From positions 124,001-188,000 of the forward strand of contig JAWKPM010000007.1 in assembly GCA_041390625.1 (NCBI GenBank): 64,000 bases of DNA, given 5' to 3'. The translations under genes were made by a program, and so were the position numbers. Each line of letters opens with the position of its first letter. Position 1 is the first letter of the stretch. Origin of the DNA: RBC038 sp041390625 (GTDB taxonomy: Bacteria; Chloroflexota; Dehalococcoidia; UBA2979). Shown here piece after piece: positions 33,798 through 43,152 of the stretch. The notes beneath the pieces were generated by a model. That model was given only the letters and a program-made list of their open reading frames with translations, was not told where the DNA came from and ran no database searches.

Positions 33798-34568
33798 ATG
33801 GCCAGCGCCCAGCCGACCGTGGTGAAGATCGGCGGCTCCACCCTCGGAGCCGAGGACACGACGCTCGAGGACATCGTCGCGCTGCAGCGCGCCGGCGAGC
33901 GCGTCATCGTCGTGCACGGCGGCGGTGCGATGATCACGGACTGGCTGACCCGCCTCGAGGTGCCGACGGCTTTTGTCGAGGGGCTGCGGTCGACGCCGGC
34001 CGAGGCCCTCGACGTCGTCGTCGCGGTCCTGCGAGGGGTGGTGAACGCGCAGCTGGTCGCGGACCTCGGTGCGCTCGGGGGACGCGCGGTCGGGCTGTGC
34101 GGCATCGACGGGCAGACCGTCCTCGGAGAGCGCTACGACCCGCGCCTCGAGTACGTCGGGCGCGTCACCGAGGTGCAGCCGTCGTTGCTGCTCTCACTGC
34201 TCGATGACGGCATCGTGCCGGTGGTGGCACCGATCGGGCTTGAGCCGCCGAGCCAGCCGCTGAACATCAACGCTGACACGGTGGCAGGTGAGATCGCGCG
34301 CGCGGTCGAGGCGAAGCACCTCGTGTTCCTCACCGACGTCGATGGCCTGATGGACGCGGAAGGCGACGTGCTGCCCGATCTCGGGCCCGAGCACGCCCGC
34401 ATGCTGCGCGAAGCCGGCACGCTGACGGGTGGTATGCTCCCGAAGGTCGACGCGTGCTTCCGCGCCGCGGAGAGCGGTGCGACGGCCTACATCGCGAACG
34501 GTCGACAGCCCGGTACACTCCATCGCATCGTCTCCGGGGCCCAACTCGGCACTCGCATCGGGAGCTAG
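33798..34568 (+). CDS. argB: Acetylglutamate kinase
   Basis: Phosphorylates N-acetylglutamate, second step of arginine synthesis. The 256-residue protein has the amino-acid-kinase motifs VVKIGGS at the N terminus, VIVVHGGGAMI, the substrate region NINADTVAGEIA and FLTDVDGLM, and GGMLPKVDACFRA. It is shorter than arginine-inhibited kinases that carry an N-terminal helix, so feedback control by arginine may be absent, which is inference. It lies 51 nt after argJ and 3 nt before the UPF0182 gene. argC and argF are not in the window. Confidence 0.95.
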   Translation: MASAQPTVVKIGGSTLGAEDTTLEDIVALQRAGERVIVVHGGGAMITDWLTRLEVPTAFVEGLRSTPAEALDVVVAVLRGVVNAQLVADLGALGGRAVGLCGIDGQTVLGERYDPRLEYVGRVTEVQPSLLLSLLDDGIVPVVAPIGLEPPSQPLNINADTVAGEIARAVEAKHLVFLTDVDGLMDAEGDVLPDLGPEHARMLREAGTLTGGMLPKVDACFRAAESGATAYIANGRQPGTLHRIVSGAQLGTRIGS

Positions 34569-34571
34569 CAC

Positions 34572-37415
34572 TTGGGGTTCTTCGACGACGGTGACCGCGG
34601 TCCGCTGGGCCCACCCCCGGAGCCCTTCCGGATCGGGGAGGGCCGACCGCCGCAGTCCCCGATCGCCCTCCGATGGATCGGGCTGGCCGCCGGCCTGCTC
34701 GTCACCTTCATCGCGCTGAACGTCGCGAAGTCGCTCTACGTCGACTGGCTCTGGTTCGACTCGGTCGGCTCGACCGGCGACGACAGCTATCTGTCGGTGT
34801 TCCGCCGCATCGTGGGGATGCGCGTGGGGCTGTTCTTCGCGGGCGCGATCATCAGCGCGAGCGTCATCGGCTTCAACATCTGGCTGGCGCGACGGCTGTC
34901 GCCTCCCGGCTTCGAAGAGTCGTTCATCGAGGAAGTGGACCCCGCGGCGATCCGGCGCCTCGTGACGATCGGCCTCGTGGCCGGGACGCTGTTCATGGCG
35001 ATCGTCTTCGGTGCCACCGCCGGCGGCGCGTGGGAGGTCATCCTCTCCTGGCTGAACGGCGTCGAGTTCGGGGTCACGGAGTCGGCGTTCGACCGCGACG
35101 TCTCGTTCTACCTCTTCAACCTGCCTGCCTATCACTTCATCCAGGGCTGGATTCTGGCCCTGCTGATCGTCTCGCTGATCGGCGCGGGCATCGTGTACGG
35201 CCTCACGATGTCGCTGCAGCGCTTCGAGATACGCATCACCCAGCCGATGCGCCTCCACCTCTCGATAATGGTGGGGCTCGGCCTCCTCGTGATCGCTGTG
35301 GGGACGTGGCTGAGCACGTTCGACCTCGCGACGTCGCCGGGCGGGATCGTCTACGGCGCCACGTACACGGACATCCACGCGCGACTGCCGGTGCGGTACA
35401 TCCTTGTCGGCCTCGGGGCGTTCGCGGGCCTCGCGACGATCGCGAACGCCTTCATCTCGCAGGGATATCGCCTGCCCTCGTTCGCCCTCGGGCTGTGGGC
35501 GATCGCCGGCATCCTCGGTGGGGCGATCTACCCGCAGTTCGTCCAGAGCTTCCAGGTCGACCCGAACGAGATCGAGAAGGAAGAGCAGTTCATCGCACGC
35601 AACATCGCGATGACGCGGCTCGCGTGGGGCCTCGACCGCATCGAGGAGACCACGTTCCCCGCCGAGCCGGCGACGACGCTCCAGGACGTACGCGACAACC
35701 CGGACACCATCGACAACATCCGGCTGCTGGACACGCGGCCGCTGCTCGACACGTTCAACCAGATCCAGTCGATTCGCCCGCTGTACCTGTTCACGGACGT
35801 CGACGTCGACCGCTACACCATCGACGGCAAGCTGCGGCAGGTGATGGTGTCGCCTCGAGAGCTCGACATCTCGCGGGCCTCGGATCGCAACTGGACGCGC
35901 GAGCGGCTGCAGCTCACGCACGGCTTCGGCGCGGTGGTCGCGCCGGTGAACGAGGTGACCACCGAGGGCCTGCCGGACCTGCTGACCAAGGACATCCCGC
36001 CGATCGGCGACGACGTGCCGCTCACCATCGAGGGCTCACGCATCTACTTCGGCCAGCTCACGGACCACTACGTCATCGTCAATACGAACGTCCCGGAGTT
36101 CGACTACCCCGTGGGCGAGTCGAATGCGGAGACGCAGTATGGCGAGGACCGCGGTATCCGCCTGTCCTCGTTCCTGCGCCGCTTCGCCCTCGGGTGGGAG
36201 CTGGGCGACACGAACATCCTGATCTCGGGGCAGATCGGCTCGGGCTCGCGGCTGCTGATGGACCGCACGCTCAGCGACCGCATCACGAAGATCGCGCCGT
36301 TCCTGTCGCTCGACCGCGACCCGTACCTCGTGGTCATCGATGACCGGCTGACGTGGGTGCAGGACGCCTACACCACGGCGGACTCGTTCCCCTACTCGCA
36401 GCCTCGAGGCAGCCTCAACTACATCCGCAACAGCGTGAAGGTGACCGTCGACGCACTGACCGGGGACACGACGTTCTACCAGATGGAGAACGAGCCCATC
36501 GTCGAGACGTGGGCGAAGATCTTCCCGGACCTCTTCACCCCGGCCTCGGAGATGCCGCCCGAGCTGGTGGAGCACCTGCGCTACCCGGAGGACATGTTCC
36601 GCCTGCAGGCGGAGCTCTACCTCCGCTACCACATCCGCGACCCGCGCGTGTTCTTCGTCGGCGAGGACCTGTGGGCGATCCCGACGGAGCGGTTCCGGGA
36701 CCAGGAGCAGCAGGTCGACCCGTACTACATCGTGATGAAGCTGCCGGGCGAGGAGAGCGAGGAGTTCGTCCTCGTGCTGCCGTTCACGCCTCGGAACAAG
36801 CAGAACACCGTGGCGTGGCTGGCCGGGCGCTCGGACGGCGACAAGTACGGCACGCTTCGGGCGTTCCGCTTCCCCACGGACGACCTCGTCTTCGGGCCTG
36901 CGCAGATCGAGGCACGCATCGACCAAAACCCCGGCATCTCGCAGCAGCTGACGCTATGGGACCAGTCCGGCTCGCAGGTGATCCGCGGCAACCTCCTCAT
37001 GATCCCGATCGGCGAATCGTTCATCTTCGTCGAGCCGATCTACCTGCAGGCGGTGAACTCACGACTGCCCGAGCTCAAGCGCGTCGTGGTCGCGAACGGC
37101 AACAGCATCGCGATGGAGGAAACGTTCGAGCGTTCCCTCGATGTGGTGTTCGGCCTCGCGCAGTCCAGCCTGCCCGGCACCGGACAGTTCACGCCTACGA
37201 CCGACCCGAACGCGACGCCGACGGTGACGCCCACGCCGGTGCCGACAACAACCCCGACGCCCGTGGCACCGACGCTCACGCCGACGGCGCCGCCGCCGGC
37301 CGGCAGCCTCGCCGAGCTGCTCAATCAGGCACGTCAGTCCGCCGACGAGGCGCAGGCCGACCTCGACCGTCTGCGTCAGATCATCGAGGAGATCGAGCGC
37401 CTCCAGGGCCAGTAG
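34572..37415 (+). CDS. UPF0182 family large membrane protein
   Basis: A 947-residue protein starting at TTG 34572. About seven hydrophobic segments lie in the first 320 residues, then a large extracytoplasmic domain (about 330-850) with family-typical runs such as NTNVPEFDYPVG and DQSGSQVIRGNLLMIP. The C terminus has a Thr/Pro-rich linker and a short coiled-coil-like helix. UPF0182 (COG1615) has no known function and occurs in Actinobacteria, Cyanobacteria and Chloroflexota. It begins 3 nt after argB inside the arginine operon, with no evident metabolic link. Confidence 0.93.
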   Translation: MGFFDDGDRGPLGPPPEPFRIGEGRPPQSPIALRWIGLAAGLLVTFIALNVAKSLYVDWLWFDSVGSTGDDSYLSVFRRIVGMRVGLFFAGAIISASVIGFNIWLARRLSPPGFEESFIEEVDPAAIRRLVTIGLVAGTLFMAIVFGATAGGAWEVILSWLNGVEFGVTESAFDRDVSFYLFNLPAYHFIQGWILALLIVSLIGAGIVYGLTMSLQRFEIRITQPMRLHLSIMVGLGLLVIAVGTWLSTFDLATSPGGIVYGATYTDIHARLPVRYILVGLGAFAGLATIANAFISQGYRLPSFALGLWAIAGILGGAIYPQFVQSFQVDPNEIEKEEQFIARNIAMTRLAWGLDRIEETTFPAEPATTLQDVRDNPDTIDNIRLLDTRPLLDTFNQIQSIRPLYLFTDVDVDRYTIDGKLRQVMVSPRELDISRASDRNWTRERLQLTHGFGAVVAPVNEVTTEGLPDLLTKDIPPIGDDVPLTIEGSRIYFGQLTDHYVIVNTNVPEFDYPVGESNAETQYGEDRGIRLSSFLRRFALGWELGDTNILISGQIGSGSRLLMDRTLSDRITKIAPFLSLDRDPYLVVIDDRLTWVQDAYTTADSFPYSQPRGSLNYIRNSVKVTVDALTGDTTFYQMENEPIVETWAKIFPDLFTPASEMPPELVEHLRYPEDMFRLQAELYLRYHIRDPRVFFVGEDLWAIPTERFRDQEQQVDPYYIVMKLPGEESEEFVLVLPFTPRNKQNTVAWLAGRSDGDKYGTLRAFRFPTDDLVFGPAQIEARIDQNPGISQQLTLWDQSGSQVIRGNLLMIPIGESFIFVEPIYLQAVNSRLPELKRVVVANGNSIAMEETFERSLDVVFGLAQSSLPGTGQFTPTTDPNATPTVTPTPVPTTTPTPVAPTLTPTAPPPAGSLAELLNQARQSADEAQADLDRLRQIIEEIERLQGQ

Positions 37416-37536
37416 CCCGCCGCGAGGCGCCTCGAACTCCCGCGAACCCGTGAGGTTCGTGCCGCCCCTCGATTCTGTGCCGGATTCTGGGACAATGTGC
37501 GTCCGCCCTCGAGGCGGCGCTGGAAGGACGAACGCG

Positions 37537-38739
37537 ATGAGCACGAGCGTTGATGTAAAGACCCGGGAGTCCGAGCTGTTCCTGCAGTTCGGTCGCCGCC
37601 TGCCGGTCACGCTCGTCCGCGGTGAGAACGCGCGCGTGTGGGACGACGAGGGGAAGTCGTACCTCGACTTCATCGCCGGTATCGCCTCGACCTCGCTCGG
37701 GCACGCCGACGAGGGCCTCGCCGAGGTGGTGTCGCGGCAGATGCGCACGCTGCACCACGTCTCGAACATCTTCTACACGGAGCCGCAGATCGAGCTGGCG
37801 GAGCTGCTGATCCAGCACTCCACCCTCGACCGCGTGTACTTCCAGAACTCGGGCGCCGAGGCGAACGAGGCCGCGATCAAGCTCGCCCGCAAGTGGGGCC
37901 AGGTGAGGCGCGAGGGCGCGTTCGAGATCATCTCGACACACAACTCGTTCCACGGGCGCACGATGATGACGGTCTCGGCGACCGGAACGCCTCGATACCG
38001 CGAGCCGTTCGGGCCGCCGGTGCCGGGCTTCGTCTTCGTCGACTTCAACGACATCGAGGCGCTGCAGGCGGCGACGAACGACCGCACGGCGGCGATCATC
38101 CTCGAGCCGATCCAGGGCGAGGGCGGCGTCAACGTGCCGGCCGAGGACTACCTGAAGCGCGTGCGAGCGTGGTGCGACCAGAACGGCCTGCTGCTGATCC
38201 TCGACGAGATCCAGACGGGCGTCGGTCGCACGGGCTCGCTGTGGGCATACGAGCAGGCGGGCATCGCACCGGACATCATGACGCTCGCGAAGGGGCTGGC
38301 CGGCGGCGTGCCGATCGGTGCCGTGCTCACGACCGAGGAGGTCGCCTCGATCATCGAGATCGGTGACCACGGCTCGACGTTCGGCGGGAACCCGCTCGCG
38401 ACGGCGGCCGGCGTGCACGTGATGCAGCGCCTCCTCGATGGCGGCGTGCTCGACAACGTGAACGAGCGCTCGGCGCAGCTCGAGCAGCGGCTGCACGGCC
38501 TCGAGGACCGCTTCCCCTCGGTGAAGGGCCAGCGCGGCAAGGGGCTGCTGCGCGGCCTCGAGCTGCACGAGGACGTGGCGCCGGACGTCGCGCTCGAGGC
38601 GCTACGGCGCGGCCTCCTCGTGAACCCGGTGCGCCCGAACATCGTGCGCTTCATGCCGCCGCTGACCGTGACGGCGGGCGACATCGACCAAGCAGTCGAC
38701 ATCATCGAGGCGAGCCTCGCGGCCGTCGCGAGCGACTAA
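37537..38739 (+). CDS. argD: Acetylornithine aminotransferase
   Basis: PLP enzyme converting N-acetylglutamate semialdehyde to N-acetylornithine, 400 residues. Class III features are present: FQNSGAEANEAAIKLAR, HGRTMMTVSATG, ILDEIQTGVGRTG and the PLP lysine in TLAKGLAGGVPIGA. ATG at 37537 follows GAAGGACG; the open frame extends upstream without similarity. It comes 121 nt after the UPF0182 gene, with a weak GACAAT -10-like box in between, and 28 nt before argG. Confidence 0.95.
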   Translation: MSTSVDVKTRESELFLQFGRRLPVTLVRGENARVWDDEGKSYLDFIAGIASTSLGHADEGLAEVVSRQMRTLHHVSNIFYTEPQIELAELLIQHSTLDRVYFQNSGAEANEAAIKLARKWGQVRREGAFEIISTHNSFHGRTMMTVSATGTPRYREPFGPPVPGFVFVDFNDIEALQAATNDRTAAIILEPIQGEGGVNVPAEDYLKRVRAWCDQNGLLLILDEIQTGVGRTGSLWAYEQAGIAPDIMTLAKGLAGGVPIGAVLTTEEVASIIEIGDHGSTFGGNPLATAAGVHVMQRLLDGGVLDNVNERSAQLEQRLHGLEDRFPSVKGQRGKGLLRGLELHEDVAPDVALEALRRGLLVNPVRPNIVRFMPPLTVTAGDIDQAVDIIEASLAAVASD

Positions 38740-38767
38740 CGCGTCTTCCGAGGACGGAGCACTCCCC

Positions 38768-40012
38768 ATGGCTGAAACGATCGTGCTGGCCTACTCCGGT
38801 GGGCTGGACACCTCGGTGGCGACGAAGTGGCTGCAGGAAGAGCGCGGCTACGACGTCGTCTGCCTGACGATCGACCTCGGGCGGCTGCCCGACATCGATG
38901 CGGCGCGTGAGCGCGGGCTCGCGGCCGGCGCCAAGGCCGTCGAGGTGACCGACGCGAAGGACGACTTCCTGCGCTTCTTCGCCTTCCCGGCGCTCGCGGC
39001 GAACGCGCGCTACGAGGGCTCATACCCGCTCGCGACCGCCCTCGGGCGGCCACTGATCGCGAAACTGCTCGTCGACAAGGCGCGCGAGGTGGGCGCCTCG
39101 GCGGTGGCGCACGGTTGCACGGGCAAGGGCAATGACCAGGTGCGCCTCGATGTCGCGATCCACGCGCTGGCGCCCGACCTGAAGATCGTGGGCACGGCAC
39201 GCGAGAACGAGATGACGCGTGACGAGGCGATCGCCTACGCCGAGCGCTACGGCATCCCGGTGCGTACGACCATCGCCTCGCCGTACTCGACGGACGAGAA
39301 CCTGTGGGGCCGCTCGATTGAGTGCGGCATCCTCGAAGACCCGTGGGCGGCGCCGCCCGAGGACATCTACGAGTGGACGAAGCCCCTCGATGACACGCCG
39401 GCGCAGCCGGAGGAGGTCGAGATCGGCTTCGACCACGGCGTGCCGGTCTCGTTGAATGGCGAGGACCTGCCCGCCGTCGAGCTGGTCTCGCAACTCTCGG
39501 AGATCGCGGGGCGTCACGGCATCGGGCGGATCGACATGGTCGAGAACCGCCTCGTGGGCATCAAATCGCGCGAGATCTACGAGGCGCCTGCGGCCGTCGT
39601 GCTCCTCGAGGCCCACCAGGCCCTCGAGGCGCTCACACTCTCGAAGCAGCAGACGCGCTGGAAGGCGCTTGTGGCGCAGGAGTATGCGGACCTCATCTAC
39701 AACGGCCAGTGGTTCTCAGCGCACCACCGCGACCTGGCGGCGTACGTGCAGTCGACGCAGCGGCATGTGAGCGGCCAGGTGCGCATGCGACTGTGGCACG
39801 GCACGGCAGTGGCGACCGGACGTTCATCGGATCACAGCCTCTACAGCCACGCCCTCGCGACATACGGCGAAGGCGACCAATTCGACCAGTCGGCGGCGCA
39901 GGGCTTCATCAAGCTCTGGGGCCTGCCGCTCGAGGTGCAGGCGCAGGCACAGATGCTGCGCGAGCCGGGCGACCCGTTGCGCCTCGCGAAGCCGCAGGAC
40001 TCCGGGGATTAG
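38768..40012 (+). CDS. argG: Argininosuccinate synthase
   Basis: Joins citrulline and aspartate with ATP, 414 residues. The ATP-pyrophosphatase loop is AYSGGLDTSV at residues 8-17, followed by VAHGCTGKGNDQVR and SPYSTDENLWGRSIECG, both typical of ArgG. ATG has GGACGGAG upstream. The gap to argH is 7 nt, so these two are certainly cotranscribed. Length and motifs are normal, with no sign of damage. Confidence 0.97.
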   Translation: MAETIVLAYSGGLDTSVATKWLQEERGYDVVCLTIDLGRLPDIDAARERGLAAGAKAVEVTDAKDDFLRFFAFPALAANARYEGSYPLATALGRPLIAKLLVDKAREVGASAVAHGCTGKGNDQVRLDVAIHALAPDLKIVGTARENEMTRDEAIAYAERYGIPVRTTIASPYSTDENLWGRSIECGILEDPWAAPPEDIYEWTKPLDDTPAQPEEVEIGFDHGVPVSLNGEDLPAVELVSQLSEIAGRHGIGRIDMVENRLVGIKSREIYEAPAAVVLLEAHQALEALTLSKQQTRWKALVAQEYADLIYNGQWFSAHHRDLAAYVQSTQRHVSGQVRMRLWHGTAVATGRSSDHSLYSHALATYGEGDQFDQSAAQGFIKLWGLPLEVQAQAQMLREPGDPLRLAKPQDSGD

Positions 40013-40019
40013 CGCCGCG

Positions 40020-41435
40020 GTGACCAGCTCCGAGGGAACAGGCGGCGGCTCGGCGAAGCTGTGGGGCGGGCGCTTCGCGAGCGAGATGAACGAGCTCGTC
40101 GAGGCGTACAACGCCTCGATCGGGTTCGACTGGCGGCTGTGGCGCCACGACATCGATGGATCGATCGCGCACGCGCGCATGCTGGCGGCGACGGGCATCA
40201 TCGCGGAGGCAGACCGCGACGCCATCATCGGCGGCCTCGTCGCCATCGGCGGCGAGATCGAAGCGGGAACGTTCGAGTTCCGCGTCGACCGCGAGGACAT
40301 CCACCTCAACATCGAGGCGGCGCTGGCTGAACGCATTGGTGAGCCGGCGCGGCGCCTCCACACCGCGCGATCGCGCAACGACCAGGTCGCGACCGACATG
40401 CGGCTGTTCGTGCGTGAGGCGTGCGACGAGGCGGCAGCGGCGCTGCGGGTGATCCGAGACGCGCTCCTCGGTGTCGCGGAGCGCGAGCGCGACACGGTGT
40501 TCCCCGGCTACACGCACCTCCAGCGGGCGCAACCGATCCTGCTGGCGCACCACCTCCTGGCGTACGAGGCGATGTTCGCGCGGGACAGCGAACGCATCGC
40601 GCAGACACGGGCGCGTGCGAACGTCCTCGCGCTGGGCGCGGGCGCGCTCGCAGGGGTGACGTACCCCATCGACCGCGAGATGGTCGCGCGCGAGCTCGGC
40701 TTCGTGGGGGTCGCCGCGAACTCGATGGACGCGGTCGCAGATCGCGACTTCGTCGTCGACTTCCACGCCGCGGCGGCGCTGGCGATGGTGCACCTCTCAC
40801 GACTGGCCGAGGAGATCGTGCTGTGGTCCTCGGCGGAGTTCGGGTACGTGCGCCTCGATGACGCGTTCGCCACGGGCTCGAGCATCATGCCGCAGAAGAA
40901 GAACCCGGACGTGGCGGAGCTCGCGCGAGGCAAGAGCGCGCGGGCGATCGGCAACCTGGTGCAGGCGCTGACCCTCATGAAGGGCCTGCCTATGACCTAC
41001 AACAAGGACATGCAGGAGGACAAAGAGCCGCTGTTCGACAGCGTGGACACACTGCTCGTCTCGCTGCGCATCATGGCCTCGATGCTGCCGACCCTCGAGG
41101 TGCAGCGCGAACGGGCGCGCGAGGCGGCAGTCGCGAACTTCGCTCTGGCGACTGATGTCGCGGACTACCTCGCGAAGCGGGGCGTTCCCTTCCGCGAGGC
41201 GCACGAGGCCGTGGGCTCCCTCGTCGCGCGTTGCGAGCGCGAGTCGAAGACCCTCGGTGATCTCACGATCGACGAGTACCGGGAGGCGCATCCGGCGTTC
41301 GAGGCGGATGTCCTCGAGATCTCGCTGGAATCGGCCCTGGCGGCCCGCAACGTCCTCGGCGGGACGGGGCCTGATTCGGTCGCGCGCGAGATCGAGGCCG
41401 CACGGACGCGCCTCGAGGCGGAGCGCGACGCGTGA
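40020..41435 (+). CDS. argH: Argininosuccinate lyase
   Basis: Splits argininosuccinate to arginine and fumarate, the last step of the pathway. The 471-residue protein has the fumarase-superfamily signature GSSIMPQKKNPD near residue 286, and TARSRNDQVATD and PGYTHLQRAQP earlier. It starts with GTG 7 nt after argG and overlaps rpe by 4 nt (GTGA), so rpe is translated with the arginine genes. Confidence 0.97.
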   Translation: MTSSEGTGGGSAKLWGGRFASEMNELVEAYNASIGFDWRLWRHDIDGSIAHARMLAATGIIAEADRDAIIGGLVAIGGEIEAGTFEFRVDREDIHLNIEAALAERIGEPARRLHTARSRNDQVATDMRLFVREACDEAAAALRVIRDALLGVAERERDTVFPGYTHLQRAQPILLAHHLLAYEAMFARDSERIAQTRARANVLALGAGALAGVTYPIDREMVARELGFVGVAANSMDAVADRDFVVDFHAAAALAMVHLSRLAEEIVLWSSAEFGYVRLDDAFATGSSIMPQKKNPDVAELARGKSARAIGNLVQALTLMKGLPMTYNKDMQEDKEPLFDSVDTLLVSLRIMASMLPTLEVQRERAREAAVANFALATDVADYLAKRGVPFREAHEAVGSLVARCERESKTLGDLTIDEYREAHPAFEADVLEISLESALAARNVLGGTGPDSVAREIEAARTRLEAERDA

Positions 41436-42112
41436 GCAGCGCGCGGTCGTTGCTGATCGCGCCCTCCATCCTGACGGCGGACTTCGGCGCGCTGGCCGAG
41501 GCGGCGCGTGCCGCCGAGGCGGGTGGGGCCGACCTCTGGCACCTCGATGTGATGGACGGGCACTTCGTGCCGGCGATCACCTTCGGCGCCTCGGTCGTCG
41601 AGGTGTTCCGCCGCGCCTCGACGCTGCCGATCGAAGTGCATCTGATGGTCTCGAACCCGGAGGCGCAGTTCGAGGCGTTCGCGGCGGCGGGCGGCGAGCG
41701 GCTGATCTTCCACTACGAAGCGACCTCGAACGCCGCCTCGACCGTCGAGGCCGTACGCGCGGCGGGTGCCGACGCGGCGATCGCGATCAACCCGGAGACG
41801 CCGCCGGAGGCGATTCGGGAGCTGCTGCCCGACCTCGCCGAGGTGAACGTGATGCTGATTCAGCCCGGCAAGGGCGGACAGCAGATGATGCCGGAGCACC
41901 TCGCGAAGGTGCGCACCCTGCGCAGCTGGATCGACGAGGCCGGCCTCGGGACGCGCATCGAGGTGGACGGCGGCGTGAAGGCGCACAACATCGCCGAGTG
42001 CGCCTCGGCGGGGGTCGACATCGCGGTGGCCGGTTCGGCCGTGTTCAACGAGGCACAGACGCCCGCGGAGGCGCTCGCCGAGCTGCGCGCCGCCCTCGAG
42101 GCGGCGCGCTAA
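41432..42112 (+). CDS. rpe: Ribulose-phosphate 3-epimerase
   Basis: Interconverts ribulose-5-phosphate and xylulose-5-phosphate in the pentose phosphate pathway. The 226-residue TIM barrel has APSILTADFG at the start, HLDVMDGHFVPAITFG (metal and catalytic Asp), MLIQPGKGGQ and EVDGGVKAHN. Starts at GTG in a GTGA overlap with argH. Its stop overlaps tail to tail (CTAA) with the convergent kinase-like gene. Confidence 0.95.
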   Translation: MSSARSLLIAPSILTADFGALAEAARAAEAGGADLWHLDVMDGHFVPAITFGASVVEVFRRASTLPIEVHLMVSNPEAQFEAFAAAGGERLIFHYEATSNAASTVEAVRAAGADAAIAINPETPPEAIRELLPDLAEVNVMLIQPGKGGQQMMPEHLAKVRTLRSWIDEAGLGTRIEVDGGVKAHNIAECASAGVDIAVAGSAVFNEAQTPAEALAELRAALEAAR

Positions 42113-42705
42113 CCCTCGACCGTCTCGTCAATCATCTCGAGGTCGAAGTGGCGGGCGATGTGCGCCGCGGCCTCGACGGGTGCGATCTCGGAGTTCTCGA
42201 TGACCAGGTGGTGCTCGGGGAAGGGGAAGGCGCCATCGCTGGTCCAGCGGTGGGCCTTCGCCAGCTCGGTGACGGCCTCGTCGGTCGCCCAATCGAGCTT
42301 CTTCGAGGCGCGGCGCAACTCGCTGCGGTTGCGGTCGAGCCGCACCTCGAGAGGCGCGCGCAGCTCGACGAAGCCGAACGAGGCGCCTCGCGCCTCGATG
42401 GCCGCGAGCCAGCGCTCGACGATGCGCTGCACGGACGGGTCATCGAAGGCCCACGCGCCCGTGAGGATGAAGTTCACGCCGGCGTCGGCGGCCTCCTCCG
42501 CGATGCGGTGGCGCGTCTCCTCGAGCAACCGCTCGAAGTGCGGTGTGCCAAAGGGGAAGAACTCCGTCAGCAGGTCGATCAGCATGTGGTTGTAGAGCAG
42601 GCGCGCGCCGGTCAGGCGAGCGAGCTCGCGGCCGACGGTCATCTTGCCGACGGCCTGCGGCCCGAAGATGAGGATCTGCCAAGGGGGACGGAGCGAGTCA
42701 GGCAT
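42109..42705 (-). CDS. P-loop kinase-like protein
   Basis: A 198-residue protein with Walker A FGPQAVGKMTVG at residues 14-25 and a layout like small nucleoside or shikimate-type kinases (LID-like region with RNRSELRRASKK). No substrate motif is clear; many genomes carry such AAA-type orphan kinases. ATG at 42705. Monocistronic on the minus strand, convergent with rpe with a 4-nt stop overlap. Confidence 0.75.
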   Translation of the reverse strand: MPDSLRPPWQILIFGPQAVGKMTVGRELARLTGARLLYNHMLIDLLTEFFPFGTPHFERLLEETRHRIAEEAADAGVNFILTGAWAFDDPSVQRIVERWLAAIEARGASFGFVELRAPLEVRLDRNRSELRRASKKLDWATDEAVTELAKAHRWTSDGAFPFPEHHLVIENSEIAPVEAAAHIARHFDLEMIDETVEG

Positions 42706-42748
42706 GCCGCCCCTCGATGTCCGCGCTCCGGTCGGCCGGATACGAAGA

Positions 42749-42769
42749 GCGCCCCGTCGAACGGGGCGC
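42749..42769 (-). terminator. Hairpin terminator after rpmB
   Basis: A perfect 9-bp stem, GCGCCCCGT against ACGGGGCGC, with a CGA loop, lies 27 nt beyond the rpmB stop. Read on the minus strand it is followed by TCTTCGTATCC, a modest T-rich tail. Confidence 0.75.
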
Positions 42770-42795
42770 CTCGACGGCCGGACCGGATGCCGTCG

Positions 42796-43017
42796 CTAGG
42801 CGACGAGATGCTTCAGTTGGGTGCGGAGGCAGCGGGTGCAGATGTTCACGCGCTGCAGGCGGCCGTCGATCATCACCCGCTTGGAGTGGACGTTCGGGCG
42901 GAACTGCCGGTTGGTGCGGGGCGCCTTGCGCTCCCAGCGACCGGAGTGCTTGTGGCGGATGTTGCGACCGAACATGGTGTGCTTGTTGCACACATCGCAC
43001 TTGCCTGGACTCGCCAT
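42796..43017 (-). CDS. rpmB: 50S ribosomal protein L28
   Basis: A 73-residue L28 beginning MASPGKCDVCNKHTMFGRNI and ending near NICTRCLRT. The CxxC pairs CDVC and CTRC mark the zinc-binding version. ATG at 43017 is preferred over GTG at 43020 on family grounds; GGAGCGA lies upstream. It is divergent from the fakA-like gene, the same neighbourhood (rpmB next to yloV and recG) known from Firmicutes but here with rpmB inverted. Confidence 0.97.
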   Translation of the reverse strand: MASPGKCDVCNKHTMFGRNIRHKHSGRWERKAPRTNRQFRPNVHSKRVMIDGRLQRVNICTRCLRTQLKHLVA

Positions 43018-43152
43018 CACTCGCTCCCGGCGATATTGGTGTTTGCTCGGTGGCCCGTCTTGGGACGCTCAGGCTAGCATCGGTCGAACGCCAGCCGCAA
43101 GGATGCGGCAGACTCGCACGGGCGGAACACCGCTCGAGGGAGCGAGCATCGC

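Noticed and set aside
31833..33917. 694-residue minus-strand ORF
   Set aside because: Shadow of argJ and the GNAT gene; composition reflects GC-rich antisense reading.
37443..37459. Terminator after the UPF0182 gene
   Set aside because: Only a 6-bp CGAACC/GGTTCG stem with no T tract; too weak to call.
41155..43077. 640-residue plus-strand ORF
   Set aside because: Crosses argH, rpe and the antisense of the kinase and rpmB genes; no family similarity.
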